Origin: Malurus cyaneus samueli
Taxonomy: Eukaryota; Chordata; Aves; Passeriformes; Maluridae
Assembly (NCBI GenBank): GCA_009741485.1
Contig: CM019230.1
Coordinates: 7,252,766 to 7,316,765 of the forward strand
Direction of reading: 5' to 3'
DNA length: 64,000 bases
Shown here: positions 23,114 to 34,424 of the stretch, piece by piece
Layout: each line of letters opens with the position of its first letter
How positions within the stretch are numbered: the first letter of the stretch is position 1
The notes under the pieces: model-generated
What the model was told of the DNA's origin: nothing
Seen by the model: only the letters and a program-made list of their open reading frames with translations
Databases searched by the model: none
Position numbers and translations under genes: made by a program

Positions 23114-25670
23114 GTGCCCCAGGAGCTCTGGTGTCCTCTGGGCTTTGCTACAGCGGCTGCCCTTGATCCATCCCTGCGCTGGAGCCTTTGTGTTTCAGGA
23201 AGCAATTTAAAATCGATGTTAATCTTGTAATTTGGAAGCCTCTCCTGCAGTGTGAGGTGTTTGAAGTGCTGCAGAACAGCTTAAAATGCAATTTAAAATA
23301 GTGCTGGCTGGCAATAGAGAGGCAACTAAAAATTCCCTGCTGCTGCCTTTTTTAAAAGGAAAAGTGAAAAAGGGATGAAAAGGTGGAAGAAAGATGGGCT
23401 AAAAGATATATCAAAATAAATAAAAGCTGAACTGCAACTTGTGCTGGGGTTGTGTGTATTCATCTCCCCCAGCTTCCCACCTCCCCCAGCCCATCTCCAG
23501 GGGCTGTGGGGGAAAGGGGATGATCCAGTGCCTTTTCCCTGCAGTCATTGCTTATTGCAGCACTCATGGGACTGTCCCATATCCCAGAGGGGACATCTGA
23601 TCCCTGGTGTGTGTATGAGGGGGACAAGAAATAATAAAAATTGGGGGGAAAGCCCTGTGCTCTCCCTTGCAGCAATGAAACACTCTCGACCGGGAGTTTG
23701 AGTGTCTGTATTGTTCATTTTCCTGCCTTTTCTTATTTGTGTGGAAATGGGGAGCAGACGCTTTTGGGTGGAGCTGCAGGCTGCTCCTACAGAGTTTCCT
23801 TTGGGACGGGAGGGGCTGGGGGAGCCTCTTGTGCAGGCTGAGCGCGGGTCCTGCAGCTGGAAGAGGAGGGAACGGGACCCCAGAGCCAGCGGGGACACCC
23901 CAGGGTGGTGTCCTGTGACCAAACTCATCCACAAAACCTCCTGGGGATCAGATCGAGCCTGCAGCGTGCAGGGCTGGGGGCTGCAGGGAGGAGCAGCGAT
24001 GCAGCTAGCAGCTCCCGAAGCTGTTGGTGACCGATCCCAGGGATGTGGCTTTGCTGTGACAGTCTGGGGACAGAGCAGTGTCTGGTTGGAGGGGTGGCAC
24101 GAAGGCTCCAGGAGTGATTTCTGGGTTCTTTCCCTCCTGCTGGTGCTGCTTTGGGCGCTGACTCTCTGCAGGGAGCTCCTGCAACACATCGGTCCTGCTG
24201 CAGAGGGGCTGCAGGGGAGCGGGGGTGCTTCCCAAACCCAGGGAAAAGTTGCAGTTGCTGCTGTCACAGAGCTGCACCTGCAGAGCCCTGGGTCAGCTCC
24301 TGCCTGGTGGGGTTGGGGCAGTGCTGGAACCAGGGCTCTGCCTGCCCAGGGAGGCAGTGAAACACCCCTGAGGCTGCACATCTGCCCAGCTGTGGGCAAC
24401 AGGGTGGATAATCCCAGGAGTAGGTGACAGCAGGCAGTTGGGACATAATCTACTTCCTCAGCCAGTGATTTAGGGCTGCTTAATTTGGCTGATTACCAGG
24501 GAGTCGGCAGAGATCGATGGTGCAGCTGAGCTCTGCTCAATTGTCCACTCCGTGGGCACCTCCAGCTCGGTGGCAGCTCCCTGCGTGGCTCCTGGAGCTC
24601 TCTGACTGAGCAGGTCCAGATCTACTCTGTTACTTAATTAATAAATGTGTGGCTGTTCAGTGGCAGAGGTTGGTGGATTTGCTGGCAGCAGCAACAGGCT
24701 GGGAGCCCATGGTAGGGAATGGGTGCCCTTAAGGGGGGGCACCCACCCAGTGGGACCTTGTCCATCCCTGGAGCAGCTTCCCCAAAGGGATGGAGAGGGG
24801 AGCTGGCTGCCATGCTGAGCCTGGCCTTGGGCTTTCTTGTTTCCAGTTAGCGCTGGGTCCCCGGGCTGTGATTGCGATGGATTATGTGTCACAGTCAGTC
24901 CTTGGCTAGTTGGCTCTTTGGTCTTTTAATCTGCTTGAATCAAAATCGATAGTGCAAGTAAATAGAGGAACATCAGACAATCGAAGGGCTGGGGCTCTGC
25001 TCCCTGGGAAAACGCCAGGGTGGTGTCCCCACGGGAGGATGGGATCCCCAGGACAGCCCTGGGTACCACCCCGAGGAGCTGGGCAGCGAGGTCTGGGTCT
25101 GAACCCCACTGGAGACCCTCCAGTTTCCTCTCCAATAAATCTCCCAAGATTGCATTGCCCTTTTGAGGGGTTTAAGTAGCTCGGAGTTGTCCTTTAAAGG
25201 AGAAAACCAAAGCAAATGATGCTTTAGATTGAAATTAATTCAGTTGGTCTTTTCGATGGACATTAGGAATATCTCATCGCCTCTGAGCAATCCCCTGTGT
25301 GTCCTGGAGCTGTTGTGAGGTGGCCAAGCAGGGGTGTGACCTGTCTGAGAAGAGAGGGAACCCACAGCCACCCATCCAGTCATGGATATTGGGAATACAG
25401 TGGGGGATTGCATTTTAAATATCAGGGAGATGCTTTGGTGCTGCTGAGGCAGGTCTGGGGGGGATGTTGGTTGAGGCTGTGCCTTGTTGTCCCCACAGTG
25501 ATGGGGAAGGGAGGCTTTTGCTGCCCTCAAAATAACTTGGGTTTGGGTGGAAATATTTTTTTCCCCATCTTCTCAGTGTCAGACTTCCTGAGCAGGGACA
25601 GGGAGCAGACCCAGGGACAGGGAGGTGCCATCAGGGAGTTTTGGGTCACTCCAAGTGGCTAAAGGGATGC

Positions 25671-26206
25671 TGTGGTTTAAGCCCAGATGGAAATTCAGCA
25701 CCAGGAAGCCGCTCGCTTAAACCTCCCCTCTCCCCCTACCCCTGTGGAATGGGGAGGAGGATCAAGGTAAAACTTCTGTGCTGACATAAGAAAAGTTGAT
25801 CAATTAAAAATAAATTAAAATACAATAATGATGGTGAATAATAATGATGACAAAAAGGAAACAAACAAGTGATGCACAGAGCAATTGCTCACCACCCACT
25901 GACCGATGCCAGACCCCCTTCTTCCTTCTTCCTCTGACTTTATATCCTGAGCAGGATATCATAGGGTCTGGAATGTCCCTCTGGTCATTTTGGTCCCCTG
26001 TCCTGGCTGTGTCACTCCCGAGCACTCCCAGCTTCCCTGCCAGCCTGGCAGAGGGAAAAGCAGGAAAGGCCTTGGCTGTGCGTGAGCCCTGCTCAGCAAT
26101 AACAAGAACACCTCTGTAAAACCAACTCCGTGCTCAGCACAAACCCAGAACAGCCCCACACCAGCCACTGGTAAGGAAATAAACTCTACCCCAGCTCAAG
26201 GGAACA
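25671..26206 (-). mobile_element. Avian endogenous retrovirus solo LTR
   Basis: Read on the minus strand it starts TGTTCCCTTGAGCTGGGG and ends with TTAAACCACA. In between it has CAGGACAGGGGACC, a TATA-like GGATATAAAG, GGTGGTGAGCAATTGC and an A/T-rich AAT-repeat section. This layout matches a very common passerine LTR family that I recognise from memory. It is about 536 bases with TG...CA ends on the minus strand. No internal retroviral genes lie next to it, so it is a solo LTR or a fragment. I could not see a convincing target-site duplication. Confidence 0.8.
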
Positions 26207-26612
26207 TGTCCCAAAGTGCTGTTTTTATTTTCCTGAGAGGTTTTAGCTCCCTTTGGAAACCTCAGCCCAAGCATCTGGAGCCTGTGTGACAGGGTGACAT
26301 CCTCCACGCTCCATCCGTGCTTGGGAAGTGCTGGGTGGAGATGGCTCCCAGTGTCCATCATCATCCCAAAACATGGAAAACACAAGGAAACTCCTTCCTG
26401 TCTGCTCCTTTCCCTGTGGTGCTGTTGTCTTTTTCAACCTAGAAATGAGACTCGAGATGATCAGTATAGGAGGTGACATAAAACTGGATCTTTATTGGAG
26501 TTCCAGGGACACTCATGGAAGAATAACCCCTAAAGCCCTCCCCCACAGGAGTGAATCCAGTTTGATAGGTTTTCCGAAATTAGCACAAATTGATAAAAAG
26601 CACCAGTTAGGA
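26189..26612 (-). repeat. Interspersed repeat A, copy 2
   Basis: This is the second copy of the 15901-16318 element. It directly abuts the LTR start at 26206. On the minus strand it contains a polyadenylation-like AATAAAG (rc of CTTTATT near 26489), which the other copy has lost by a base change. This suggests LTR or retroelement origin. Confidence 0.7.
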
Positions 26613-27014
26613 GGACAAATGGTGATGCAATTCCCCCCCGAGGAGCTCCCACCTCAGTCCCAGCTGTTCTTGTTGATGAAAATGGGTCTCACAGACCTTG
26701 TTCTCAACCTTGGTTCCCAGGAAGGACCAAGATAGGACAGGACTTCATGCCCCCCGGGGCTTGGAGCTCTGGAATGTGTTTAATTTTTTAGCTGGGAAAA
26801 GGGGAGGGAAAAGTCCTGGGAAGGTTACACACATATAAAAGGAAAAAGGTAGAAAACATTCCGGCATCATTACAGGGAATGTGACCTGGGCTCTGCCAGC
26901 ATTCCACACCATTTTCACCGATCCCATCCCTGTGCTGGGCTGCCCAGCAGGGTGCTAGGTGCTCCTGAAGGTGCTTTCTCAGCTGCTCTCCACATCTGCA
27001 TGGTCAAAGAACCA

Positions 27015-27075
27015 CCAAATCGCAGAATATCCTGAGCTCTGAGGATTCCACAAGGATCCTTGAGTTCCACTGAAC
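27015..27075 (-). mobile_element. CR1 3'-end fragment
   Basis: The sequence CAGAATATCCTGAG followed by CCACAAGGATCCTTGAGT is the reverse complement of the conserved 3' end of avian CR1 LINEs. Only about 60 bases are recognisable. Confidence 0.5.
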
Positions 27076-29051
27076 TTCACCCCGGAATTCAAGTTGGCAC
27101 AAGCAGCAAAACTCCCCTGAGTGCTCCTCCTGGCTCCCACTCCTGGAGGTTCCAGTGGCAGGAGCTGGCAGAGGGTGGTGCCTGCTCACGGCTGCTTTCA
27201 CTCCAAGGAGGTATTTTCAAGACAAGTGCATCATTAGTGAATTCCCTTGGGTTCCAACCCATCCAAATTTGAGCATATTGGCTGCTGACTATTCCACTGG
27301 TTTCACAGAGAAGCTATTCCTTCTTCCACAAGACATCACCCTTAGGGGATGCTTTCCTTTTTTCCCCTGATTTCATCCAATTACTTAGCTGTGTGCTCTT
27401 CAGAAGCCCCATAAATAATTCCCCTCCCTCTGCTGTGTTTACCAGCATGTCTCATGAAATCCGGTAAGATATGATTGATTGCAATCATTATTTCCTAGTG
27501 CTGCTATGAAAACCTCTGTCAGTTCAGTGATTGCCTTGAAAGCGTGGCTGCCACTCAGGAAAGCTGTCAAAACCCTGTCATACTTTAACAAACTCCAATT
27601 AATCTGTCGATTTGGTTCTCTTGTATTTGCTGTCCCATCATTGCTGATCATCAGGGGAAATTAGAATATTTTTCCTTTGCAATTAACAGCTTGGTGGCTT
27701 TGTTTTTTTTTAAAGAAAGTGGTTTTCAGAACTGTTTTTTTTTTTATTTTTAAAACTGTTTTACCAGGTTTTTGTGCTGGTGAGGTGGGTTTGGATTTAT
27801 CTTAGCTGCCTGCAGTGTTGTGGGTAAAGTCTCCTTGGGGATCTTCAGGGATAAGCTGGGTGTCCTGGCCAGGATCTCCTCCATCCTCTGGATCCCTGTT
27901 CTTGGCTGGCTGAGCAGCCCTGGGTTGGTGTCTGAGCCTTCGTTTCACGTTAACAAATTAATCCTGGCTCTTGCATTTTTAAAAAGAGTCACTTCAGCAC
28001 TTTTCCTCCTTTCTTTCGTTTTTAATGAGACACACTTTCCAAGAGATGTAATAATCATTGCCAAAAATGTCAGTTCGTTGTTAGCTTCCTTAAGCTGCTG
28101 GAACAACAACAACAACAACAAAGACCAGGAACAGAAAGAGAGAGGTGTTGATGCGGAAGAGCTTCGACTTCATCTCTGAGTGCCAGGGGAGGGCTGGGAG
28201 AGATGTGTCCTGCCACAGCTCTGCTTTTTGGCAGGGTGCCCTGAAAGATAACGCAGGGAAAGCTGGGATTTTTTTTTTTTTATTATTACTATTTTTACTT
28301 AGGTGTTTTTTTTTGTTGTTTGTTTGTTTTGGTTTTTTTATTTCTTCATTTGAGAAGGAATATCTCAGCTCACTGTTGACAGCAAAGCTCAGAGCTTTGC
28401 TGCTGGGAAGCATCCTGGCATGGCTCAAAACCAGCTGGGAAATTGGATGGTGGCTGTGACAGGATGGGATATCTCAGGAAAGACAATGGGAATTTTGGGG
28501 GGCCAGGCTGGTGGTGGGGTGCAGAGCTGGAGCTTGTGGCTCCACTTGCTGCTGGTTTCTCTGGGGTCCAGAGGGAGATAGATTTGTGCCCTGGTGGGAA
28601 TATCCTCATCCCTCAGCAGTGATTTGGGAGCAGGGCTCTCTTGTCAGCAGTGAGGATTCAGAGCAGGCATCCTTGCCTGGGTTGCCAAGGAATCTCCATC
28701 TCCATTGCCTTTCCAGGCAGGATCGTGGCATCTTCACAGCAAATCACAACCTGACGCCCCACAAACAAGCTGGGATCCAAATCCCTGGGCCAGGATGGGC
28801 TCCACCCATGCAAATCTGGTGGTTGTGGTTTCAGCCTTTATGGTCAGCTGCTCTAGGAGTTGGATCAGGTCCTTTTCCTGATCTCCTACCCCACCCACCA
28901 GCACAGGAGCACCCAAGGAGGATCAGTAACCAATGTCTCATTCTAAAACTGAGCTCGGGGTCGGAGCTCTGACCTGCTGGCCATGCTGGGATGTCAGAGC
29001 AGGCGTAAATTGTGAGAAGGAATCCCTATTTGGGGATGGTCAGTGCTGGGG

Positions 29052-29120
29052 TGGATGGATGGATGGATGGATGGATGGATGGATGGATGGATGGATGGAT
29101 GGATGGATGGATGGATGGAT
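29052..29120 (+). repeat. (TGGA)17 microsatellite
   Basis: This is a perfect tetranucleotide array of about 69 bases in intron 2. A roughly four-copy CTGTGAT heptamer repeat follows at 29144-29170. Confidence 0.98.
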
Positions 29121-29143
29121 TTGTCGACAGAAGGTGCTGGGAC

Positions 29144-29170
29144 CTGTGATCTGTGATCTGTGATCTGTGA
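29144..29170 (+). repeat. 7-bp tandem repeat (CTGTGAT)n
   Basis: Nearly four perfect heptamer copies lie 23 bases after the TGGA array. Confidence 0.9.
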
Positions 29171-29972
29171 ACACAGCCTGGCTATGGGGGGATGTCACTA
29201 GAATGGGCTCAGTCTGTGGACAAATAACTAAAGTGGATTTTCTGATTTAAGCCCATCTCAGAGCTGTTCTCGTTCTGTTCGCTGTGCTCAGCTATGTTTG
29301 GGGCAATCCTCAAAACGGAGCTCCAGGGTCCAAGATTGCACTTTTTTATCCCCAGAGCATCTTTTAATTATAGGCTCCTCAGCGCTGCTGCTCTTCAGTG
29401 GGGCAGTTTGTGACCAGTGTGTCAGCCAGAGGCCAGGGTCACCTTCCTGGTGGGAGAGGCAAAGCTGGCTCCTGCATTGTCAAACCCACCCAGGCTCATC
29501 TGGGACTCACAGGACCTTGGGCACCGACTGATTCAAGCAGAAGTCACTGCCTTCTTGCCATGGAACTGAGGGAATGTTTGGGGGAGAGCCCAGTTTCAAT
29601 CTCCATGAATGGTGGCTTGTCTTTTTTTTTTCTTTTGAGTAATTGCTTTTGCTCTCAATGTTTCTTCTGTTTTGCGAGATAGAGTCAGGAAAAATAATGT
29701 GCTGCTGATAATCTCAGCCAAGCGTGGAAGGCAGCCTTTGGCGAGGTCTGGCTGGCCTGGTGTCAGTTTCTTGGAGGGGTTAAGGGTTGGCTCACAACTC
29801 TGTGTTCATGTGCCATGCATCCAATGGAGCCGCAGTGATCTGATGTTATCCCAGCAGATGCTGGGGTGAGAACCTGGCAGAGGAGTGTGAGGGGCTGGAG
29901 CCTCCAGTTCAGCTGCAGTGCCAGTGCAGCCTTCCTTGGAAGCAGCCTCCCAACCCCTGGGAGCTGTGGCTG

Positions 29973-30430
29973 TGTCTTGGTTTGAAAGACAGGTGCTTGC
30001 CTATGAAGGTGGGGACCTCCCTTGGAATATGACACCCTCCTGCTTTCCTCCGAATTACTATAACTTTGAAATCACGGGGCTTTCAGGCAGAGATATGGGG
30101 AAAAGGGAATAACAGTTATTATTAGCTTGTGTAACAAGGTAAACAAGCGACAACAGCTTACACTGATAATGTCAGAACACAGCCTGACACCCTGTTGGGC
30201 AGGGTGATGGCTGCAGCCCCATTGGAACAATGATATGGCCTTGTGAAAGTGGTGAAATTCAATGTTCAATGGTGGTACAGCCCCGTTGCAGTGATGGATG
30301 TGCTCTGGTTCAATGTTCAGTGGTGGTGCAGCCCCGTTGCAGTGATGGATGTGCTCTGGTTCAATGTTCAATGTTCAGTGGTGGCTGCAGCCCCGTTGCA
30401 GTGATGGATGAGGTTGTTATTAGTGCTGGG
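29973..30430 (+). mobile_element. Passerine-type LTR containing a 51-bp tandem array
   Basis: It starts TGTCTTGGTTTGAAAGAC and continues through CTCCGAATTACTATAA, GGGGCTTTCAGGCA and CCTGACACCCTGTTGGGCAGG. This layout matches a second common passerine LTR type that I recognise. The right boundary is uncertain and may extend to about 30.55 kb. It has no coding capacity. A 51-bp tandem repeat is embedded in its second half. Confidence 0.6.
30260..30410 (+). repeat. 51-bp tandem repeat inside the LTR
   Basis: Units start at 30260, 30311 and 30362. Each reads CAATGTTCA(A/G)TGGTGG..., then CAGCCCCGTTGCAGTGATGG. The third unit carries an extra CAATGTT. Together they make about 150 bases. Confidence 0.93.
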
Positions 30431-30897
30431 TCCTTCTGAGGATAAAGAGCTCTCCCTCACCTGGTTTTAACAGTTTATCCTGATGGTAATAGAATACAGA
30501 CTTTTGGTTACAACTTCCATGTGACCTAAGACAGGGTGGACAGTGGGTGGATTTCTGGGGCAGTGGGGCTGGAACTGAGGCTGTGGCTCTGCAGCAGTGG
30601 GAGCTGTCACTGTGTGCCTGATCCCACCATGGCCAGACCCCTCTGAACACCCAAACCACCCACACCCCTGCACATCTGCGCTGTGCTCAGCAGCTCGAGT
30701 CAGCTCCTGTGGTGGGGAAATGCCTGTGCTGGGACTGTCCCTGGCACACAATGCCATCGGAGTGCCCCGCTTTGTCCCACTGCCCTGACTGAGCTGGGTG
30801 CAGGGAGCTGTGCCAGGGTAGGGGATCCCAACCTCCCTCTGGCTTTGCCAGCCTGGTTGTGCATCAGTTTGAAGGTGTGTGAGGTGTCCCTAAATCC

Positions 30898-30953
30898 TGA
30901 TAGCCACCTGATAGCCACCCATTAGCCACCTGATGGTGACCTGATAGCCACCC
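30898..30953 (+). repeat. Short tandem (TGATAGCCACC)n
   Basis: About five imperfect copies of an 11-base unit, with TTAGCCACC and TGATGGTGACC variants. Confidence 0.8.
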
Positions 30954-31926
30954 AGGGCGTCCGGCAGCCGCTCGCCTTCTCAGCACGGCCCCTCTGGCTC
31001 CTGCTGCTCCCTAAATTAAATCCGTGCTGCCTCTTGGAAAAGCACATGTGAGTGGAACGGCAGAGATAAGCTAAACGGGAGAGGTTCAGGGGATTATGCA
31101 CTGATTAAGTTATTACCAACGTGAAATGAGCCGAGCTGAGATGAAACAGGAGCTTTATTTTCTGTTCCCTGGCTTCGGGCTCAGGCTGCCTGTCACTAGA
31201 TGGCAAATCAAGCTGGGAGCCAGGAGCTCCTGGATCCCCCTGTGCTTTCCGTGTGGCAGCGGGTCAGTGCTGTGCAAACCCACAGGAAGCCGTGTTAAAT
31301 GGGGCTGGGAATTGGGGGCCTTCCCTGCTGCAGGGTTTTACTGGGATGCAGCACTTGAGACAGAGCCATTTCCACTGCTGGGTCACCCTGCCTAGTGCAG
31401 ATTTGGGCAGAAAATAAATTCTTCTCTGTAACAGGAAAATCTGGTGCTGCTGGGGGGATGTATTGAGGGATGAGCACCTCTTTGCTCAGTTTCCCGTATT
31501 TTTCCTTAAGGATCCCCTGCAGGCTTCTGTCAAAGGCAGGATGCTGAGCTGGGTGGGTCCTGGAGAGTGAAAAATAGAAGTGCCAAATGAAAGGCTGCTT
31601 GGTTGGGGAATAGAATGAGCTTTCCATAAGCCCTCAGGACAGGCTGGATCAGGGGGATAAGTCAGGAATTTGTGCCTGGAGAGGCAGCAGAAGGGGCTGG
31701 ATCAGGGCTGAGATAACCACAGGCTCTCCTGAGCTGGAGGAGCCCAGCTGGATTTGGAAAGAAGGAAGGGGCTGTGGGTCAGAGCTGAGGAGGGGACACT
31801 GGGGACAGCAGGAGCTGTGGAGCCCAGGCCCATGGGCAGCTCTGGAGCTCTGGGCAGGGGGATTTCACAGGTGGGATCTGTCAGAGCTGCCATGGCCATG
31901 TCTCACCCTCTCTCTCTCTGCTGCAG

Positions 31927-32071
31927 TGATGGGAGCGCTGGAGTCCCGAGGGGTGCTGCGGAGGATGAGCGACATGCTGGAGATGCTGATGAAGAGAATG
32001 GACATCCTGGCCAGGCTGGAGAACAGCACTGACCTCCACAAAGGGGATGAAGCACGGTTCCCTCTGGACAG
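31927..32071 (+). CDS. MGAT5B: MGAT5B coding exon 3 (lumenal stem)
   Basis: The first TG completes a valine codon split with exon 2. Then 47 codons follow, and a final AG begins a split arginine. The product begins MGALESRGVLRRMSDMLEML, continues KRMDILARLENSTDLHKG, and ends FPLD. It aligns with the stem of vertebrate MGAT5B. It is helical and leucine/methionine-rich, consistent with the coiled stem between membrane anchor and catalytic domain. NST within LENSTDLH is an N-glycosylation sequon. The acceptor is CTGCAG and the donor AG|GTCAGT. Confidence 0.97.
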
Positions 32072-32264
32072 GTCAGTCGGACCCCGTGGGGCAGCACTGG
32101 GTGCGGGGGCTTTGCAGGAGCAGAGCACCCCAAAGGGCTGAGCTGCTCTGTGGGGTGGTGGAGGCCAGCGGGGCTTGGGCACATCTTGTGCAGTCTGGTT
32201 TGCCAGTTTTGGAACCTTTTGGGATTTCTGAGCTGATTGTGATTTTTAGGATTAGCTGTCACAG

Positions 32265-32408
32265 CCCCAAGCTTGCCAGAGCTCAAGAAACATTTGTACT
32301 ATGCTCTCAGGCAGACAGTGGGATTTTTTGGTCTGTCCTGTGCAGGGCCAGGATTTGGACTCAATGATCCTTATGGATCCCTTCCAACTCAGGATATTCC
32401 ATGATTTC
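32265..32408 (+). mobile_element. CR1 LINE 3' end
   Basis: The run CTGTGCAGGGCCAGGATTTGG, then CAATGATCCTTATGGATCCC, then TTCCAACTCAGGATATTCC ending near ATGATTT, is the characteristic 3' end of avian CR1 elements. Only about 145 bases are recognisable (5'-truncated), as is usual for CR1. Confidence 0.85.
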
Positions 32409-33957
32409 CTGAAGCCGCTGTCCCACTGTGAGTGTGCCAGTGTTGGGAGTCTGCACCTTTGTGCTGTGGGGCAGCTGCAGTGGAGGGCTGGAGCAGCACC
32501 CAGCGTGTGAGATGTGCTCCCTGAGCATGGGACACACTTGCTTTGTGCCCACAGCTCCTTGGGTAGCTCTGGAGCTGATGGCTGTTTGGAATCCAGGGCT
32601 GATGGGCTCAGCCTTGGCTTTGAGCGAGCCTTAAAATACGCAGAAGGGCTTGGAACGATGCTGGGGCTCCCTGCGCTGCACATCTCAGCTGGCAGCATGA
32701 GACATGCCTTCAGACCTTCCTGTCCTGATGGCTGATTTGCTAAAGAGACACTCCCTGTGCTCTGGGAGCCTTTAAACATCCATTGGTACCAATCTGGGTG
32801 TCGTGCCAAGAGCTGCACAAATAGAACTGGTGGGAAGAGAGATGAAAAACCAAAGGGGCAGCAATTGGGACCAACTCGGCAATGTGGAAAAGATGTCAGC
32901 GTGGATTTTGTTCAGGTGGAGCCACGGGTGACACAGGAGAGGTGGATGGCAGGTGACATGTCACCCTGCCCTGCTCTGTGCTGACAGCTTTGATGCCTCC
33001 CCGTGCCTCCCACCCAACATTCCCACTCCACCTCCTGCCATCGCTGTGCTTCTCCCTGTTACCATCAGCATTTCCTCTCCCTCGCTTTCCTCGTGAGCCT
33101 CTTTTGTGCCTGCAATGGCAAACAGAGTAAGTGAGCCTGTAATTAAAGGCTGAGCTCTGCCACAGTACCTGCACACCTGAGCTGGAGCTGCACAGGCAGC
33201 CGTGGAATGCGTGGTCCTGCCTTTTATGTAGCAGCATTTCCAGCGCTGAGAAAATACAATTTGCTTCAGCAATGGCAGGTGCTGGGAATTTTGTCATTTT
33301 GGCTGGCACCCAAGCGAATGAGATCACCAAAAATCCCAGAGAGGAGAGGACAGGACGATTGCAGCCAGCCACTGGAAGGTGCTTGCTCACATTTAGTGAT
33401 TTTCTTGGCCAATCCCGTGTTGAAAGAGCCAGTAATTTCAGGTGATGGTTGTTTCTCTACACCAGCAGCCAAGAGATAAACTTAAAAGCATTTCTGTGGG
33501 CTGGCAGCAATTGCTGCAGATGGGTATTTGGCGTTTCAGATCTTCTGTGTGAGTGATGACTTTGGTCCTGGAGAGACCAGAGAGGATGGGAGCTGATGGA
33601 CCCACATCAAAACAGCCTCAGGTTTTGTGGATGTGCTCAGATGGGCCTGAGCGGTTGAGATTACAGATGGCTTAATTTTCAGGAGCAGAAAGTCAGAGGC
33701 ACCTAGTTTATCACCTTTTGCTCCTTATAAATCACCCCTAAAGGGAATTCAAGTCCCTTCACTTGATCCTGTGTCCAAACCCATCTCTTCTCATTCTCTC
33801 CCAGCCTCTGAAGACCTGGTTCTGGTCCTGGGGCAGAACATCTCCAGGTGAAGCAGCCACCTTGGGGGTGTTCCTTGTGGGTGGGATTTTGCTGTGACAG
33901 TCCCTAATGAAGCTCTCACAGCATTTACAAACACTTGAGAAGCATTTCCCAGGCCCG

Positions 33958-34424
33958 CCCTTCCTTCCTTCCTTCCTTCCTTCCTTCCTTCCTTCCTTCC
34001 TTTCCTTCTTCCTTCTCTTCCTTCCTTCCTTCCTTCCCTTCCTTCCTTCCCTTCCTTTCTTTCCTTCCTTCCTTCCTTCCTTCCAAAATTCCTTCCAAAT
34101 TCCTTCCTTCCTTTCAAATTCCTTCCAAAATTTCCTTCCAAATTCCTTCCTTCCTTCCTTCCTTCCTTCCTTCCAAAATTCCTTCCTTCCTTCCTTCCAA
34201 AATTCCTTCCTTCCAAAATTCCTTCCTTCCTTCCCTTCCTTCCTTCTTCCTTCCTTCTTCCTCTTCCTTCCTTTCCTTCCTTTCCTTCCTTCCTTCCTTC
34301 TTCCTTCCTTCCTTCCTTCCTTCCTTCCAAAATTCCTTCCTTCCAAAATTCCTTCCAAAATTCCTTCCAAAATTCCTTCCAAAATTCCAAAATTCCTTCC
34401 AAAATTCCAAAATTCCTTCCTTCT
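33958..34424. repeat. Polypyrimidine (CCTT)n / CCTTCCAAAATT array
   Basis: This is a 467-base tract. It starts as pure CTTCC/CCTT repeats and then acquires regularly placed AAAATT interruptions, ending in four to six CCTTCCAAAATT-like units. The complementary strand is almost all purine outside the interruptions. Such tracts can form triplex DNA. The long open frames on both strands are repeat translations. Confidence 0.97.

Larger units (their letters stand above)
12664..31926 (+). other. MGAT5B: MGAT5B intron 2
   Basis: This 19,263-base intron separates the membrane-anchor exon from the first stem exon. The acceptor is preceded by a strong pyrimidine tract (TCTCTCTCTCTGCTGCAG). Named repeats inside it are listed separately. 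In the remainder (roughly 12.9-15.9, 16.5-17.9, 18.4-22.8, 23.2-25.6, 27.1-29.0 and 30.5-31.9 kb) I see no exon, RNA gene or repeat that I can name. T-rich runs occur near 27.7 and 28.3 kb. The long open frame at 23545-24399 (minus) has no recognisable domain. Confidence 0.85.

Noticed and set aside
23545..24399. A 284-residue minus-strand open frame in intron 2
   Set aside because: It has proline/serine/cysteine-rich composition with no recognisable domain and competing frames on the opposite strand. It is most likely chance.
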